DNA of 64,000 nucleotides, from the NCBI GenBank assembly GCA_023213395.1, contig CM041465.1, positions 21,390,001 to 21,454,000 of the forward strand, in the 5' to 3' direction. Made by a program: the position numbers and the translations under genes. Position 1 is the stretch's first letter. Each line of letters opens with the position of its first letter. This stretch comes from Cycas panzhihuaensis (lineage: Eukaryota; Cycadophyta). This document shows, piece by piece, positions 30,790 to 43,982 of the stretch. The notes below the pieces were generated by a model. The model did not search any database. It had not been told where the DNA came from and worked only from the letters and a program-made list of their open reading frames with translations.

Positions 30790-33230
30790 GTAACATTTCT
30801 ATCGTTGCTTATGCAACTTACTCCCATTGGAGATTAAATAGTTTTATACCTCCATTAAATCGAGTGACCAAGAGTCACCAATGAAGGGATATTTATTTGA
30901 TTAGGCCTATGACTAGTATGCCTAGGATTGGCCTTCCATTAAGGCCTTATATCCATATGATGATCCTAACCATGCTAGTGGGGATCCATCCTATCATGCG
31001 TACAAGCAACCTAAAATCTACTATAACTCCATGGGCCCCATACACACATGATTGGGGGACCATAATCTCAAGACCTTACTCAATATTCTAAGTAAGCATC
31101 CATCCCTCTTTGATTTTATCCTAGTCAATAAGAAGAAACCTCCTACTTTCTTATCCAAACTGACACCCCACCTAGGGATGTAATCAAATCCCTAAGGGCA
31201 TACTTCAAAGTAGTAGTTGGTCAAGTTACCCTGGGAAGGGTGCACCAGCTACTTTTTAGTTTGGCGACAACATCTACTATAGTCCCCCTCCCCACATCTA
31301 TTTAAGCCACCACATCCTCTCTTTAGAAGGTCACATCCATGCCCACTTCAATATGTGCCCCACCAAATAAAGAGGCTTCATAGGGTACACAAGTCACCTA
31401 AGTGATGACCAATGTGCCTCCACTACAAACATCTATTTTACAACTAAGCACAACTTTTGGCCCCCCACCTTTCACCACCATTCCTCCACATCATTAGAAT
31501 TCAAAGCAATGGTGATTGATCCCCATTCAACGTCACCTAAAGATGGGAATATATCCCTATACATTCCCTAGGGTTTATTTCATAATATTAGGGGCATGGG
31601 AGTTCTAACCCCTTATCTACTTATAGGGTAAATCGACTTTATTCCTATGGAGTTGCTCCTCCTATAGGAAGACCATTTGGGTAAATCCATTATCCCATCC
31701 TTTTACCCACATGTCACAATCCATCCCACCTTTGGTTCCCTCATAGCGAGGACTAGGGACACCCCATGTGACACCTCATTATGTATCCACTCCTCTAGAG
31801 GCATCAACTCATATTCCCTCCACTTATACTATATAAATGCGAAGTCAGTTAAGGCATCCATGCCCACCCCTATGCTTAACCTACTCTCACTTAGGACTAG
31901 TTCCCCCTATCAATTGAGAGGAACACCTTATATCACACTCTTATATATCCCATAATAGTAGGTACATGCACCTTACATAACACACTCTTACCTACCATAT
32001 ATTAGAGTTGGTTACTCTTACTCGAGTCCCACCTATCTTATAACTAACCCATTAGCCCCATTAAGGGTAAGTCCTTTCGTTGATTATAGGCCAAACCCCT
32101 TGTCTATAGATGTATTGTATACAAACCTACCTCCTCATCCTCCTAAAGTTCCTAAATTTGATAGAACACATTCCCATGACCCTATTGATCATGTTAGGCC
32201 ATTTATTATGGTGTGTATCAACTATTGGGTATATGACCACATATTGATAAAGTTATTTCCTCAATCACTCTAGGGACATGCTCTAAAGTGGTTCTACTGC
32301 TTACTTGCCCATTCCATATCAACCTTCTAATAGTTAGTTGATACTTTTATCAACTACTTTAATGTTACATGGAATTTTAAGAGTAGGGTTAAATCCTTCC
32401 TCTCACTTAAACAAGGCCAAGATGAGCTAAATAAAGACTTCATTTATAGGTTCCATGACATCTTTCATTCCTCTAAGGCCATGCTACTAAAGGATCTAAT
32501 GAGAAATATTTTCATGAATACTTTACACCTTGAAGTTCGCGTGGAGTCCCTTAAAATGGGGGCAACTACATATGAATCATCCATAGCTAAGTGCTTGGCC
32601 CTTAAGTTTATTAAGATCTAAGCTAGTCCTAAGAAGATTAATAAAAACACACATTGTCATGAGGCACTGCCTCCCCTACATGACCAAAAGAGGTAACAAT
32701 AATCTTCTAGGCCCTTTGTTAGCATTATCAATAAGACCTTAGATACCCTTACCTTTGTTGTTTACTCTTTTGAATGAGTGATAAGAGATTTAAAGTTACA
32801 ACTAGCTCATTCTATGTCTAAGCCATAATCTTCCTCATAGGACTATCGACAAGTGCACCAGACTACCCAAACCTCACCACCTAAGAATGAAACTACTTAG
32901 CCTTCTTAAGGGAAGAGAACAATACCTTTTCCCAAAAAAGAAGTAGTGTAGAGTCCATAGCGAGTGCACTCATGATAATTCAAGGTGTTGGACCCAATAC
33001 CTTAAATTAGCCCTACCACGTAATCCTCCCTCTCAAACTACTTCCATACCTAATTTGGAGTAGCCCATCCATCAAGATTTATTCTAAAATCATGAAGAAT
33101 AGGATCAAGGGCCTCAACAACAAAATTGATACACTAGGGGGGAAAAGGAAACCCCTATTCCTCCTGCATTTGATTAATCTAAAGGGAAGGGTCCAATGGA
33201 TTCCTCCACTCCTTTGAGCCCCATGAATTA
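30790..33230 (+). pseudogene. T4 gag
   Basis: The N-terminal part contains SPMKGYLFD at 30881, corresponding to LTMEGYSSDWAYH in T10. The linker is long and Pro-rich with many stops. The gag domain (about 32180-32640) has FINYFNVTWNFKSRVKSFLS, KQGQDELNKDFIYRFHDIFH and ESLKMGATTYESSIAKCLAL, the same pattern as T3 and T10. The zinc-finger-like CRVHSECTHDNSRC is near 32950, again matching T10. No frame is intact over more than about 90 codons. Confidence 0.8.
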
Positions 33231-33239
33231 ACCCACATC

Positions 33240-34080
33240 ATCCTCATAACCCAAGACCAATGCTAAGAGGGTTGTCTAACTACTTGATACCACTGAACTG
33301 TTCCCCTTCACTCAATCACAAGTAGTAAAGGAGGCTAGAGAAATCTCAACCTCACAATGATCAAGGTCTTTAGAGAATCCCTTGATGGATATCCATAATG
33401 TATCCAAGACCATGCCAGTCTAATTCAGATATTATGATTTTAGGTGAGCTATCCCTTAACCCATTAAGAAATGGAGTGCCTTCTCGATCATTAAAGAACT
33501 CCATATTGTCTCTATTAGGATGTCCATAATGGATATTCTAAAGAGTTGCCTTGACCAAAGGGCCCTCCTTTTAGAGGCATTGGGATATACTAATTCCCCA
33601 ATTCACTTTATGAGTACCCCTTCGTGTGTGTCATCCCTCATCATATTCAACCCACACGATCTCCCTTCTATCAAGTATAGGTAACTCCGTTGGCACTATC
33701 CTTTTACCATAATGATTGAGCCACCTAAATTTACTTTAAAGAGGACTATTATGGGTAATAGTTTTTCTGCAAATGCTATGCCTATATGCATGTTATAAAA
33801 GATTAGCATTGAAGCTCTTGAGGCCATATATTAGAAATTTTAAAGGTATGATGGGAGTGAAAAGGTGCCATTAGGGATCATCATCCTTTTACTCATCCTA
33901 GAAGATAAGACCATGCAAATTCATATTATTATCCTAGATATTGATGTCTATTACAATCTCTTATTAGGTCAACCATAGTTAGATCAAATGAGAGTGCTCT
34001 ATTCTTCATGCTGGAGTAACTCAAATTTATCTATTAGGAGTAAGTTAGAGTTGTCACTTAGGATCCTCTACCTACCTGAT
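33240..34080 (+). pseudogene. T4 protease remnant
   Basis: The remnant of the retrotransposon aspartic protease is recognised from ANAMPICML (near 33768), YDGSEKVPLGIIILLLILED (near 33847) and ILDIDVYYNLLLGQP (near 33930), which correspond to segments of the T3 and T10 protease. The active-site motif is degraded (MGNS in place of DNGS). No functional enzyme is possible. Confidence 0.75.
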
Positions 34081-34194
34081 CATCATACCAAGATCGCTAA
34101 TCCATTTTTGGGGCTATAGATGGAAAAGAGGATCCTTTTAACCTATTTGTCACAGGGATCTTTGAAGATGAAGCACCCTACGAAGGGGAAGAAA

Positions 34195-35330
34195 CTCCTT
34201 TCCATCTCCCATTCATTAATCAAATTATCAATCATACTATGGGGTTTGAAGTTATGTCTTAGATGGATGTCTTCTCAAGTTATAACCAAATATAAATATC
34301 ACCTAAATACTTCCATAAAATTGCCTTAACTACTCCTTAGGGAATATTCATTTATAAGGTTATGCCTTTTAGTGTGAAGAATGTTGGGGCAACATATCAA
34401 AGAACCATGTATTTCATCTTCCATGACCTTATCAATAAGATTCTTGAGGTATCTATAGATGATTTGATGGGGCTCTTCTGAAAGAGGATAGATCATCTTG
34501 TAGACCCAAGGAAGATATTCCTCAGGTACTATAAATATCACATCAGCCTCAATCTGCTTAAATATGATTTTGTGGTAATATATGGCAAACTATTAGGATT
34601 CCTAGTACCTCAACAATGAATCCAAGTTAACCCTAATAAGGTTAAAGCTATAATAGTGATGTCTCCTCTAAGGACCTAGTGGTAAATCAAGTTATTTTTG
34701 GGATGTCTAGGTCTTTTGAGGTGATTTTTAGTAGATTTTACTATCAATATAAAGCCCCTAACTAACCTTATTAAAAAGGGAACCCCATTTGTTTAGTCCT
34801 CTAGTGCTTAAGAAGCTTTCTAAGAGCTCAAGAGAGCACTTATTTTAGCCCACATACTGGCCCTACCATTATTCAATTGACCTTTCATCCTTTACACCTT
34901 GGCCACTAAAGAGACTGTTGGAACCGTGCTTACCTAAGAGGTTAACTATAAAACTAAGAGAGCCATGTACTTTATTAGCCAAACTCTTGTGGTGGCTAAA
35001 GTAGACTACCCATTGATAGAAAAAGAGTGCCTAGCAATGGTCTTCACCATTAAGAAGCTTTATCACTACCTCCTTAGTAATATAACTTATGTCATAGTCT
35101 AATCAGACCCCCTATGTTACCTAGGAGAATAGGTAAATGGGCTACCCTATTCCAGGAATATAATTTAAAAGTCATAAATGATAAATCTAAGAAGGTTATA
35201 ATTGTGACTAATAAACATGTTGATGCCCCCTTACCCAATTCCATAAATGCAGTGGTTGATGACTCCTTACCTGATGAAGTGATCCAAGCCCTTCAACAAG
35301 CTGATGAGCATCCATTAGCTAATAGTTAAT
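34195..35330 (+). pseudogene. T4 reverse transcriptase and RNase H
   Basis: RT starts late, at LPFINQIINHTMGFEVMS (about 34207), because the fingers are deleted shortly after the protease. It includes MDVFSSYNQI, YKVMPFSVKNVGATYQRTM and SIDDLM at the active site (YVDD degraded). RNase H (about 34840-35200) has FILYTLATKETVGT, AMYFISQTLVVAKVDYPL and VIVQSDP-like sequence near 35095. Stops are frequent. Unlike T2, the connection region between RT and RNase H is kept (34640-34840). Confidence 0.8.
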
Positions 35331-35389
35331 GGTAGGCAACATAATAAACTATTTAATGTAGTTGAAATACCCTATAAACACCAATGAGA

Positions 35390-36573
35390 AGGTCAATCTA
35401 TGTATAAGGGCTTTTTCTTTGTAATATTTACTCATTGAGGGCATGCTGTATAAGTGATCATTTGATGATGTTCTCCTTTACTACATTAATCTTAAGGAAA
35501 CTAACCAAGTCCTCCATGAATGGCATGATAACATATGCAGTGGGTACTTTAGGTTATAATATATGGCCTAAAGAATTCTTCACATGGGCTTTTATTAGAT
35601 AACCCTCTTTAGGGATGCCCATGCCTATGCCCAATGATGTCAAAAATGCTAAGAACATTCTAACATCATACACTAGGCCTCTGAGGTACTACATGCAATT
35701 ATGTCACCATGGCCATTCTCCTAATAGGGTCTCAACCTCATTAGGACCATCACACCCCCTTTCTTAGCCTAGTATAAGTTTATTCTAATGGCCATAGAAT
35801 ACTTTACTAAATGGGCTGATGCAATCCTTTTATCTTCTATGATGGGTAAAGTGATAGCCACCTTCATCTTCCAACATGTCATTTATAAGTTCAGGGTCCT
35901 TAATATCTTTATCACTAATAATATGACCCTATTTTATAACAAGGAGATGGATGAGAATTATGAGAAGTTTAAAATCTCTTATAAAACTTTATTTCCATAT
36001 TATCTTTAGACTAATGGCTAGATTAAGGTTTTTAAGAAGACCTTGATCAGTATCTTAAAGAAGACCATTGTCTAATCCCAATAAGATTGGCACCTTCAAC
36101 TTTATCCTATCTTATAGGCCTATCAAATATCTTTTCAGATAGCCATAGACATGACCTTGTTCTCCTGGGTCTATGGATCAAAGGTGGTTTTACCCCTCAG
36201 ACTAGAAATGCCATCTATATAAGTTTCCCTTAAAGAGTTCGTAGATGAAGAGTGATGTTGTCAAGCCCATCTTCTTGACCTTGAGGTATTAGATAAAATA
36301 TTCCTCACTACTTACCAATCTAACCTTATATCCAAGGCCAAAGGCCAAAAGATGCATGACAAATGCCTTCGATCATGACCCTTAGTCCTTAAAAACCAAG
36401 TCCTTAAACTAGAATAATTGTATGATTACCTCTCTATTTTTGACCCCAAATGGGTAGGCCCTTTTGTAGTTCTCCAAATCCTTAATAATGGGGCATACTA
36501 GTTTGCTATATTGGAATGCCTCAAGTTTGAAAAGGTTGTCAATGGGTAGTTCTTAAAGGGGTTCTATAGTTGA
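35390..36573 (+). pseudogene. T4 integrase
   Basis: The core contains FILMAIEYFTKWADAILLSS (35785 on) and FYNKEMDENYEKFKISYKTL. The first catalytic position in GLNLI is Asn and the second is degraded (ITNNMT). The C-terminus has WVYGSKVVLPLRLEMPSI, DPKWVGPFVVLQIL and ends FLKGFYS, then TGA (36571-36573). It aligns with T1 and T2 to the stop codon. It is inactive. Confidence 0.8.
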
Positions 36574-37181
36574 CCTCTCTACTCTCCAATGTAAGGGGGC
36601 AACTATATTCCAAAATGAGGGTAAACTACCTTATACACTTGTGTATATTAGACTAAGATATGGCTTTCATAGGTTGTATTGCTCCTTCATATCCCATATC
36701 CTTACCTTCCTTATTTCATTATCCTTTCCTTCGTTCATATATTTTCTTTTATGTAACTCCCATTTACAAAAATCTAAAAGAAAAAAATAATAGAAAATCC
36801 ACCAAGCTTCCTAGGCTAAAATTAATGCCAAAGCTTCCCAGGCTAAAATTAATGCCAACCCTTACTTGCAACTTAGTTTCCTTGTTAAGTTTGGTTTTAT
36901 TTTTTCCCATTAGGCTTTCTTCTCATCTCCTTACCACTTGTAACTAACTATTTTTGCCCCCCAAATTCTATCATTGATGAGCTTTTCTTGATTGCATGCT
37001 TATTTTTATGAGAAAAAATAATTTATTTCCATATTGCTTTATTTTCTTCTTGTAATAATGATACTGCAAAATACTTCATAGTACTATGAAATGTTCATAA
37101 TACTATAAATATATTTATAATATGATTGTCACCAATCAAGATTTGAGATTTATAGTGATATTTAGTTTATTAATGCTTGAT
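36574..37181 (+). other. T4 region after integrase
   Basis: It contains the diverged family block CCAAAATGAGGGTAAACTACC near 36610 and a direct repeat of about 28 bases (AAGCTTCCYAGGCTAAAATT at 36807-36826 and 36833-36852). No gene is seen. A polypurine tract is not clear: the only G-rich run is AAGGGGG near 36592, far from the presumed LTR. Confidence 0.5.
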
Positions 37182-39100
37182 TGTCAGGCCTAAGCAAATC
37201 ACATTAGACCCATATTAGCCCATGTTAAGATTAAGAGGCCCAAGAGACCTAAATTCTCCTAAATCTTGATTCTCCCAAACTAAATTTCTTAAACCATAAG
37301 TAAAACTCATGGTCTTGAGTTGATGGTTTTTCACAAATTGTGGGTAGAAAAACACCAATCCCTCACCTTAATTTATTCTATATAATCCCCTCCTTTTTCC
37401 AAAGGAGAATAGGAGACCTTTGAGATTGTGATACCCTACCATCATGTTTCTAAATTTTCTCTTGAAATATAGCATTTGATCTACCTTACTAGCACCCACT
37501 TAGAGATTGGAAGCACAACACCACAAGTAATTTGGAAGTTCTTAAAGGAGGCTAATAAATACCATTGGCCATTGATTCCTTTGAAGGTATAGGTAAGCCA
37601 ATTCTTATTGTTATGGTTATTTATTCTTTTTCCATTGGTTTCCCATCTTTATGCCATAATTATATGAGTGAATGGTAGGATTTATTAGTGAGTTTTCCTT
37701 GGCTTCATAATTTTACTTCATCCCATCAATGAATGTTTCCTCTTCCCCCTCACTCATTACTTTACTTATTGCCTAAAATAGATGCAAAATAGGGGATGGC
37801 ACCTAAGTACTCCTAGGGGGCCCTTGACATATTGAGGGATGATAGCCATTTTGGTGAACTTCTATCCAATCTTTTTCATTTTGTTTCATAGATTAGAAGT
37901 TGCTTCTTATGCTTGGAGTATTTTCTTATTAATCATTTATGAAGCATATATATTTGTAGCATTATATTTCTTGTAGGATTACCCATCTTATATGCTACTA
38001 AAGTGTGCACAAAAAAGAGAAAAAGGACTTATAAGATCTTCAAGCCATAGAGAATTCTCCAAGTAATTCATAATGACTTCACATATCGACCATCACTTTG
38101 GGAGGTAAAGTTACTATTTTATTTGTATATTTCCTTTTATTTTCACACTTTCATCATTCTTTTTTTAATCATAGGTACATTCAAAAGGTAGAAACACTAT
38201 TCAACTTTTTTTAGATTAGGTTAGCAGTATCTTTGTTGTCCTCTATGCTCCACTTGGGGTGTCATTAGAATTTTAAAGAGAAGACGCAAGCTACTCCAAC
38301 CTTCTTACCATTAGGTATGCCTTTGTTGGCTTGATTTATTATTTACATTATTAAAGAAAAAGTGGGGGAAAGAAATAGAAAGGAGGAAAAGAACACAAGA
38401 ATTTCTTTACTTTGTTAAAAAAAGGAAAGAGAAAAGAAAAGAAAAAGCATCATATTTTGCTTCTTATTCTTTTCCTCTTCCACCTTCCCTTTGAGAACAA
38501 AAAAAAGAAGTGAAAAAGGAAAGACTCGTATAATCATCCCCTTTTTCTCTCAAGAAAGAATAGAGAAAAAAAATTACATTTTCTTACTTTTATTATATAC
38601 AAGTGCATTACATAATAAGAGTAAGGATTAGAGTTGATTACTTGCTTATTTTAATATAAATCCAAGACGTGAGAAGGGATCATATCATTATGAGTTATAA
38701 GTCCACAAGAGGATATGCCACAAAGTTAGAATAGGATATTAATTGTTTACATGCAAAGAAGAAAATACATATAGTTTGCATTAGGTATGTGTGACTTTTA
38801 CCCCTTACTTTGCCTTAGGTTTGATAGAGAAGACTAAAAAGAAATAAACTAAAGAGGAAAGATTCATCTCAACACTACTGCAAACCAATTTAGATATACA
38901 TGAACCTACATAGTTTATCCTTAGATTTTCTCCCTAGGTTGATAATGTACATTCCCTTTCCATCATGCCCAAGAAGCACATAGACACCCAAATTAGTGTC
39001 ATAGGATTTGTCTACATACATTGAGACTTCACACCATAGGTCTTATGTAACACCTAAAAGGTATAATGATCTTATTACACCAAACGTTCAACACATTTTA
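37182..39100 (+). repeat. T4 3' LTR (start tentative)
   Basis: 37896-39100 is fixed by its match to the 5' LTR part. The start at TGTCAGGCCTAAGCAAATCA (37182) is only a guess from the TG and the change in sequence character, since the matching 5' part lies outside the window. The end ACACATTTTA matches 30611-30620. The next five bases are GGTAC, the expected target duplication, whose left copy is outside the window. Confidence 0.65.
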
Positions 39101-40533
39101 GGTACCTAATCCTTATGAGTCTACTTATATAATACAACTAATAAATAGAAGGAATACAATAGGTTCATTACCTGATAATAATACTTAATCAATAATACAC
39201 TATATAAAAGATCATTTAAGGGAATCCTCCTTTAGTTCATCAACCCTAATAAAAGTTATGAGATCCTATATGGATGCCAATATTACATATATAAGGGACA
39301 CTTTAGAGGTTAGTCCATAGCTTAGAGGATACTCTATAGTGAGTTCTTCTAGCCTATTTTGTTTAAAGATACACACACTTATATGCAAAAATATGAGACA
39401 TGATAAGCATTCTCTAATTTTATTTGTAGGTCTTTTGAGGCCCATAATGTTGTCATATCACCTCATCCCTTTTCCTAGTGGGAGTTGGATCTAATTTAGG
39501 CCATCATGCCCCTATTCTCCTTGTAACAAAAGCTTATTCTAACTATAATAGAGTACTTCACTAAATAGGTAGAGGTAATTCCTTTATTCCCCACCATTGG
39601 GAAGGTTATCAAAACGCTCATCTTCAAACATATCATTTATTAGTTTGGATTCTTGGATATCCTAATCATGGATAATAGAACTATATTCTACAATAAAGAG
39701 GTAGATAAATTTTTTGGCAAATTTTATGTTACACATAGAACATCATCCCTATACTACCCCTAGGTAAATGGGAAAATAGAGTCATTCAACAAAACTTTAG
39801 TTTTAATTATAAAAATGACTATATCAAAGTTTCAACAAGACTAGCATACTCAGTTGTATCCTACATTATGAGCTTATTACATGTCTATCTGGGCCACCAT
39901 AAATATGACCTTCTTCTCCCTTATATATAGGTCAAATGTAGTCCTTACTCTTGAAGTTAACATTCCTTCACTTAGAATATATCTCACAGAATATATTAAT
40001 GAAGAGTGGTATTAGTAGGATTACCTACTAGACTTGGAGCTATTAGATAAAATATGATTCACAACATATCAAAAGAACCTTACCTCTAAAACTAAGGCTA
40101 AATTTACCCTAAGTGCGTAAAGCCTCAAAATTTTACCCTTGGGGATAGGGTCCTTAAACTTGAATACCAACATGATCACTTGCCTAAATTTATTCCTAAA
40201 TAGGTTGGACCATTAGTGATCCTTGAAAACTTTATCCAATAGAGTCTATAGAATTTCCATACTTTAGGGGATTAAATTTAAGAAAGATGTTAATAGGTAG
40301 TTTCTTAAAATGTTTTTTATTTAATTCTCTAGTATAAGCCTAACCTACTATGATGCTCCAAAATTAGAATAAGCTATACATACTCCACCATGAGCCTAAA
40401 TTAGAATCTTCTTATAAACCAAGGATCACTAATGAGGGTAATCTTACTTTGGTAGGCAACACCTAAAAATCTACTCTGAATAACTAATCACTAATGAGGC
40501 TAAACTATGGTAATCCAACTCATGAAAAATATA
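39101..40533 (+). mobile_element. T5: Tat-like integrase remnant, host of T4 and T6
   Basis: Integrase sequence starts abruptly at the T4 LTR end and runs to about 40325. It is followed by the family's post-integrase sequence, including AATGAGGCTAAACTATGGTA (40494-40513), which in T2 (26434) and T3 stands shortly before the LTR. The antisense gene and terminal RNase H are absent. At 40534 an unrelated LTR (T6) begins. Confidence 0.7.
39200..40325 (+). pseudogene. T5 integrase
   Basis: The zinc-binding part is degraded (39230-39420). The core has WELDLI with the first catalytic Asp preserved (unlike T2 and T4), IIEYFTK, IMDNRTIFYNKE with the second Asp, and GKIESFNKTLVLIIK with the Glu. All three catalytic residues are therefore still readable, but numerous stops and frameshifts interrupt the frame. 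The tail has LGDRVLKLEYQHDHLPKFIP and VGPLVILENF. Confidence 0.75.
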
Positions 40534-41584
40534 TGTTATGACCCAATATAATTATAGGAATTAATAAAAATTAATAATTTTAAATTATTAGAAGTTAGTT
40601 TTAGATATTATTAGGGAATAAATATGTTATTGGAAGTTGGTATTATCATTAAGAAGTTAATTTTTTAAGGATGGCCAAATATGATACCTATAAATAAAGA
40701 ACCATTATTAATTTATAAATTATATTTTATGAGGTAATCCATTTAGGTTATTTGACCATTTGGCTCTTAGGAGATTTTATTCAACTTTCATTTTAACTTT
40801 CTTTTCTCTTTGTGGAAGTAGATCCAATTTAAGACCACTTCAAGTGTTATTATAGATTTGTTTATGGTATATCAAGGATTTAGATTTTTAGGAGTATAAA
40901 TAGAATAAGTTTAGAAAAAATAGTCATGAATTTGAGTTCACTAGGCCTATTTTATAAAATTTAAGTGGTTATACTATAGGTTTTAAAGCAAAATTGTGAA
41001 AATTATAGGGGATTTATTTTTGGCCTATTATCCATTACTATCTTTAAGGTCTAAAATCTACTATATAACTTTAAATAACTATAACTTTAGATATAGGTGT
41101 CTAATTGACCTCAAATATTTTTTAAATCTATGTGTCTTGATGTTTACTTTCTATTAAGAGTGATTTTAAATCCATTGGATATTGTAGCAAAAATTATCTA
41201 CATTTTGGTAAGAGGAACTATTATAGTCCCTAAAAATCCTAATCACAACCCAAGCTTAAAAAGGCTATAACTTTTAATAAAAGGATAAATTTTTTATTTT
41301 TTCTAAAGAATTTAAATTTTAACTTAAGTTCCCATATTTTAAGCTAGTAGAGAATTTATAAATTTATAGAAATAGTAAAAGAACTATGGATCTCTACTCA
41401 AGATATTAAAAACTTGATATAGTTAAATACCCAAAAAGAATAGACTTAGAATTTAGATTCTTTAAAGTGAAAATTTAAAGGAACATGGAAGATAATAAAA
41501 AATAATGAGAGATAATATAATAGTAGTTGACCTATATCTAAGAAATATTTAAAAATAATATATCTATATTGATTAAATTAATAG
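40534..41584 (+). repeat. Presumed 5' LTR of T6
   Basis: It starts TGTTATGACCCAATATAATT, the decayed form of a TGTTACGACCC start that is common in plant chromovirus LTRs. It is preceded by ATATA as a possible target duplication. It is AT-rich, with a TATA-like CCTATAAATAAAG near 40690. No coding potential. The end is not defined, because T7 follows and no T6 PBS is visible. Confidence 0.5.
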
Positions 41585-41882
41585 TGAAATGGGTTAATAT
41601 TATAAGGTTATTACATTAGTTGATTATTTCCAAAAACGATCTTAAGTAAACTTTAAATTAGATCACTTAAGCGAAATACGCTTTCATGTATATTATGTGT
41701 AATTTCATTTTACCTAACTCTAATGCTCCCTCTCTTAATATAAAAGTAAAAGCTCAATGGAGGAGGCTCATTCTTACCTCCTCATTTTGTGAGAGCTACT
41801 CTCTTTCTCTTAAGTCTCTCTTACTCCCATGTTTATCTTTGTGTTTAGTGCATGGAGATGAAGGATAGATCCACTCTTTTCA
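41585..41882 (+). repeat. T7 5' LTR
   Basis: TGAAATGGGTTAATATTATA ... CCACTCTTTTCA, matching 48886-49182. The TATA-like ATATAAAAG is at 41738-41746. The start was put at TGAAATG because both LTRs share it and the polypurine tract precedes it in the 3' copy. Confidence 0.9.
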
Positions 41883-41884
41883 TG

Positions 41885-41896
41885 TGGTATTAGAGC
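41885..41896 (+). other. Primer-binding site of T7 (initiator tRNA-Met)
   Basis: TGGTATTAGAGC lies two bases after the LTR end. It is the standard plant copia PBS TGGTATCAGAGC with one C-to-T change. T8 has the unmutated form at 54174-54185. Confidence 0.9.
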
Positions 41897-43982
41897 TTAC
41901 TTTATTCATATTCCTCACTTGCACTTATAATAGAGTCATCACTTCCTTCTCCCCCACAATCTATGTGATGAAGGAGATTGTGAAAGTGGATTTAGAAATA
42001 TTTTCAAGTTCTTATCATAGTATATTTAGTATTGTTTGCTTTTCCTTTCTCTTTTATAGGTTTGAAATAACAATATAAGGAGCTATAAGGCCCAAGGATT
42101 CTAATCCTTTAGTAGCTATTTATGCTATCTCATTCTTCTTTTCTTTCCCCACTTTTTGTCCATTTAACAAGGAGAAATACTACTAAATTTTTTCCAGTTT
42201 TAAAAAGAATGATTGTAAGGGTAGGTTTTAGCTACTTTTTTTAAAGAATTTAAAACCATTTAAAATATCCATCATTGCATGCTCTCACCTTACTTCTATT
42301 AAGATCCTAGTGACCAAAAAATGATGAAATTTTCATATGGTATCATGTGTTGATGAGATATTAGCAAGCTAAATTTTTTACAAAAATAAAATCTGCTTAC
42401 TAAACTTCATAGGTCTATAAAATCTTTTACAAAGCTCCAATTAACCTAATTCTAATTAGTAAAGATGAGACTTTAAGTATAACTTCTAGCAAAAAAACTA
42501 GCACCCAATTTTAGTGAACAGTAGTTATTTTTAGTAAAAATTTTAGAAAAATATATTCTACAAACTTTGTGGGACTACTAAAATGTTTTCAGAACTCACT
42601 TAGACCTGATTCCACTTCCTGAAGATGAAACTCTAAGTCTAGTTTGCAACACAAAAACTAGAACTTAAATTAATTATCATGGAAGAAAGTTATTGCTATT
42701 TTAGTGAAGATTACATTTTTATATTAAAAAAAAAAAGTGAAGAAATTTTCTTCCTTCTTTTTATAAGGCTTAGAAGCCCATTGTAAAAGTAAGTAAAAGA
42801 ACACCTAGATTAGAGCAATATCTGGTGTCCTCACTCACTCATTAGAATTATATTTTAACACTCCAAAATCACTCCAAGTAAGTATTCTAAAAGCACTCCA
42901 AGTAAGTACTATAAGCACTCCAAACAAGCACTCTATTTTTAGTTATATGTACATTTGATGTAAATTCGATAATCTTTTCATTCTCCCTAAAAGGAATACA
43001 TCACATACATTATTTTCTATAATCTTGTACCTATTCACACACTCACTAAGGTTGAGATATCTTAGTTGGGAAAATATCAGGCCATAAAGAAGGTATGGGT
43101 TTCAAGTTGGGACTAGACTGAACCAAAATATTGGTGAGGTTTGGTTAGTTATACCATCATGTCTTAATCAAGGATCATCCTAATAACCAATTGAGGAAAC
43201 TAAAACTTTAATACAAGATTAAAATATAACTAATCTAATATCCATCATAGCTATAGGTATGCACATACCACTCTTTAGAGGAGGTATATAGATGCTCATT
43301 AGTGAATTGGGTAAGGATTGGGAGTACCTGATCTCTGTTGTGACTTGGATTTCATCACCAAGCACAATTACAGGTATCATGGGTGAAGGCCAACTTAATT
43401 TTAATAAAGGCCTAGGGATCACTTCAACAACCTCAATTATATGTTAGATACAAGTTATAGGTTATTGGGTTGATAACACATCTTATATTTGAGTTTTAAG
43501 TTGTGTATACCTAATGATACCAATTTATACATTACCCTATAATCTTATATATTGATCACTTACTTATTTGTAAAAAGTAATCCATGCTGTAATCACAATC
43601 ATAGCACTTCTCATATTCTTATTGCATCAAGTTAATATTTACCACAAGTGTTAGTGATTAATTTTCATCATAATACTTCTCATATTCCTACTGCATCAGG
43701 TTAATATTTACCACAAGTATTAGTGGCCAATTTTCATCATAGTGCTTCTCATATTCCTGCTACATCAGGTTAATATTTATCACAAGTGTTGGTGGCTTTT
43801 TTCTAAGTTTCTCCCCTCATCTTCGAGTAATCATTCTTACTTCTTCTTATTTCTACTACATTACTTCATTGCATCAACCATTTGTAAATAGTGATTGGTC
43901 ATTTGTTACTATTATTATTATAGTACCTTGTTCATTTCTTCCCTTCTCAAAAGATACCATGTCTTTATAGTTTAAGCAAAAT
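41897..43982 (+). other. T7 leader, long and non-coding
   Basis: About 2.1 kb separate the PBS from gag, which is long for a copia element. It includes repeats of GCACTCCAAGTAAGTA type near 42855-42930 and a 3 x 69-base tandem repeat at 43598-43804. No conserved protein is seen. Another, undetected insertion within it cannot be excluded. Confidence 0.5.
43598..43804. repeat. Three tandem copies of a 69-base unit
   Basis: Units start at 43598, 43667 and 43736 with ATCATARYRCTTCTCATATT and share GCATCARGTTAATATTTACC. They differ at scattered positions. They lie about 180 bases upstream of the T7 gag start. Confidence 0.85.

Larger units (their letters stand above)
29410..39100 (+). mobile_element. 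T4: old, AT-rich Tat-like element, host of T2
   Basis: Two direct repeats (29410-30620 and 37896-39100) are the LTR parts left after T2 inserted into the 5' LTR. Between them lie a PBS, gag, protease, RT, RNase H and integrase in the usual order. Gag and integrase are recognisable relatives of T10 and T2, but with many more stops and almost no CpG. The 3' module (antisense gene and terminal RNase H) is absent: only about 600 bases separate the integrase stop from the presumed 3' LTR. Confidence 0.8.
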
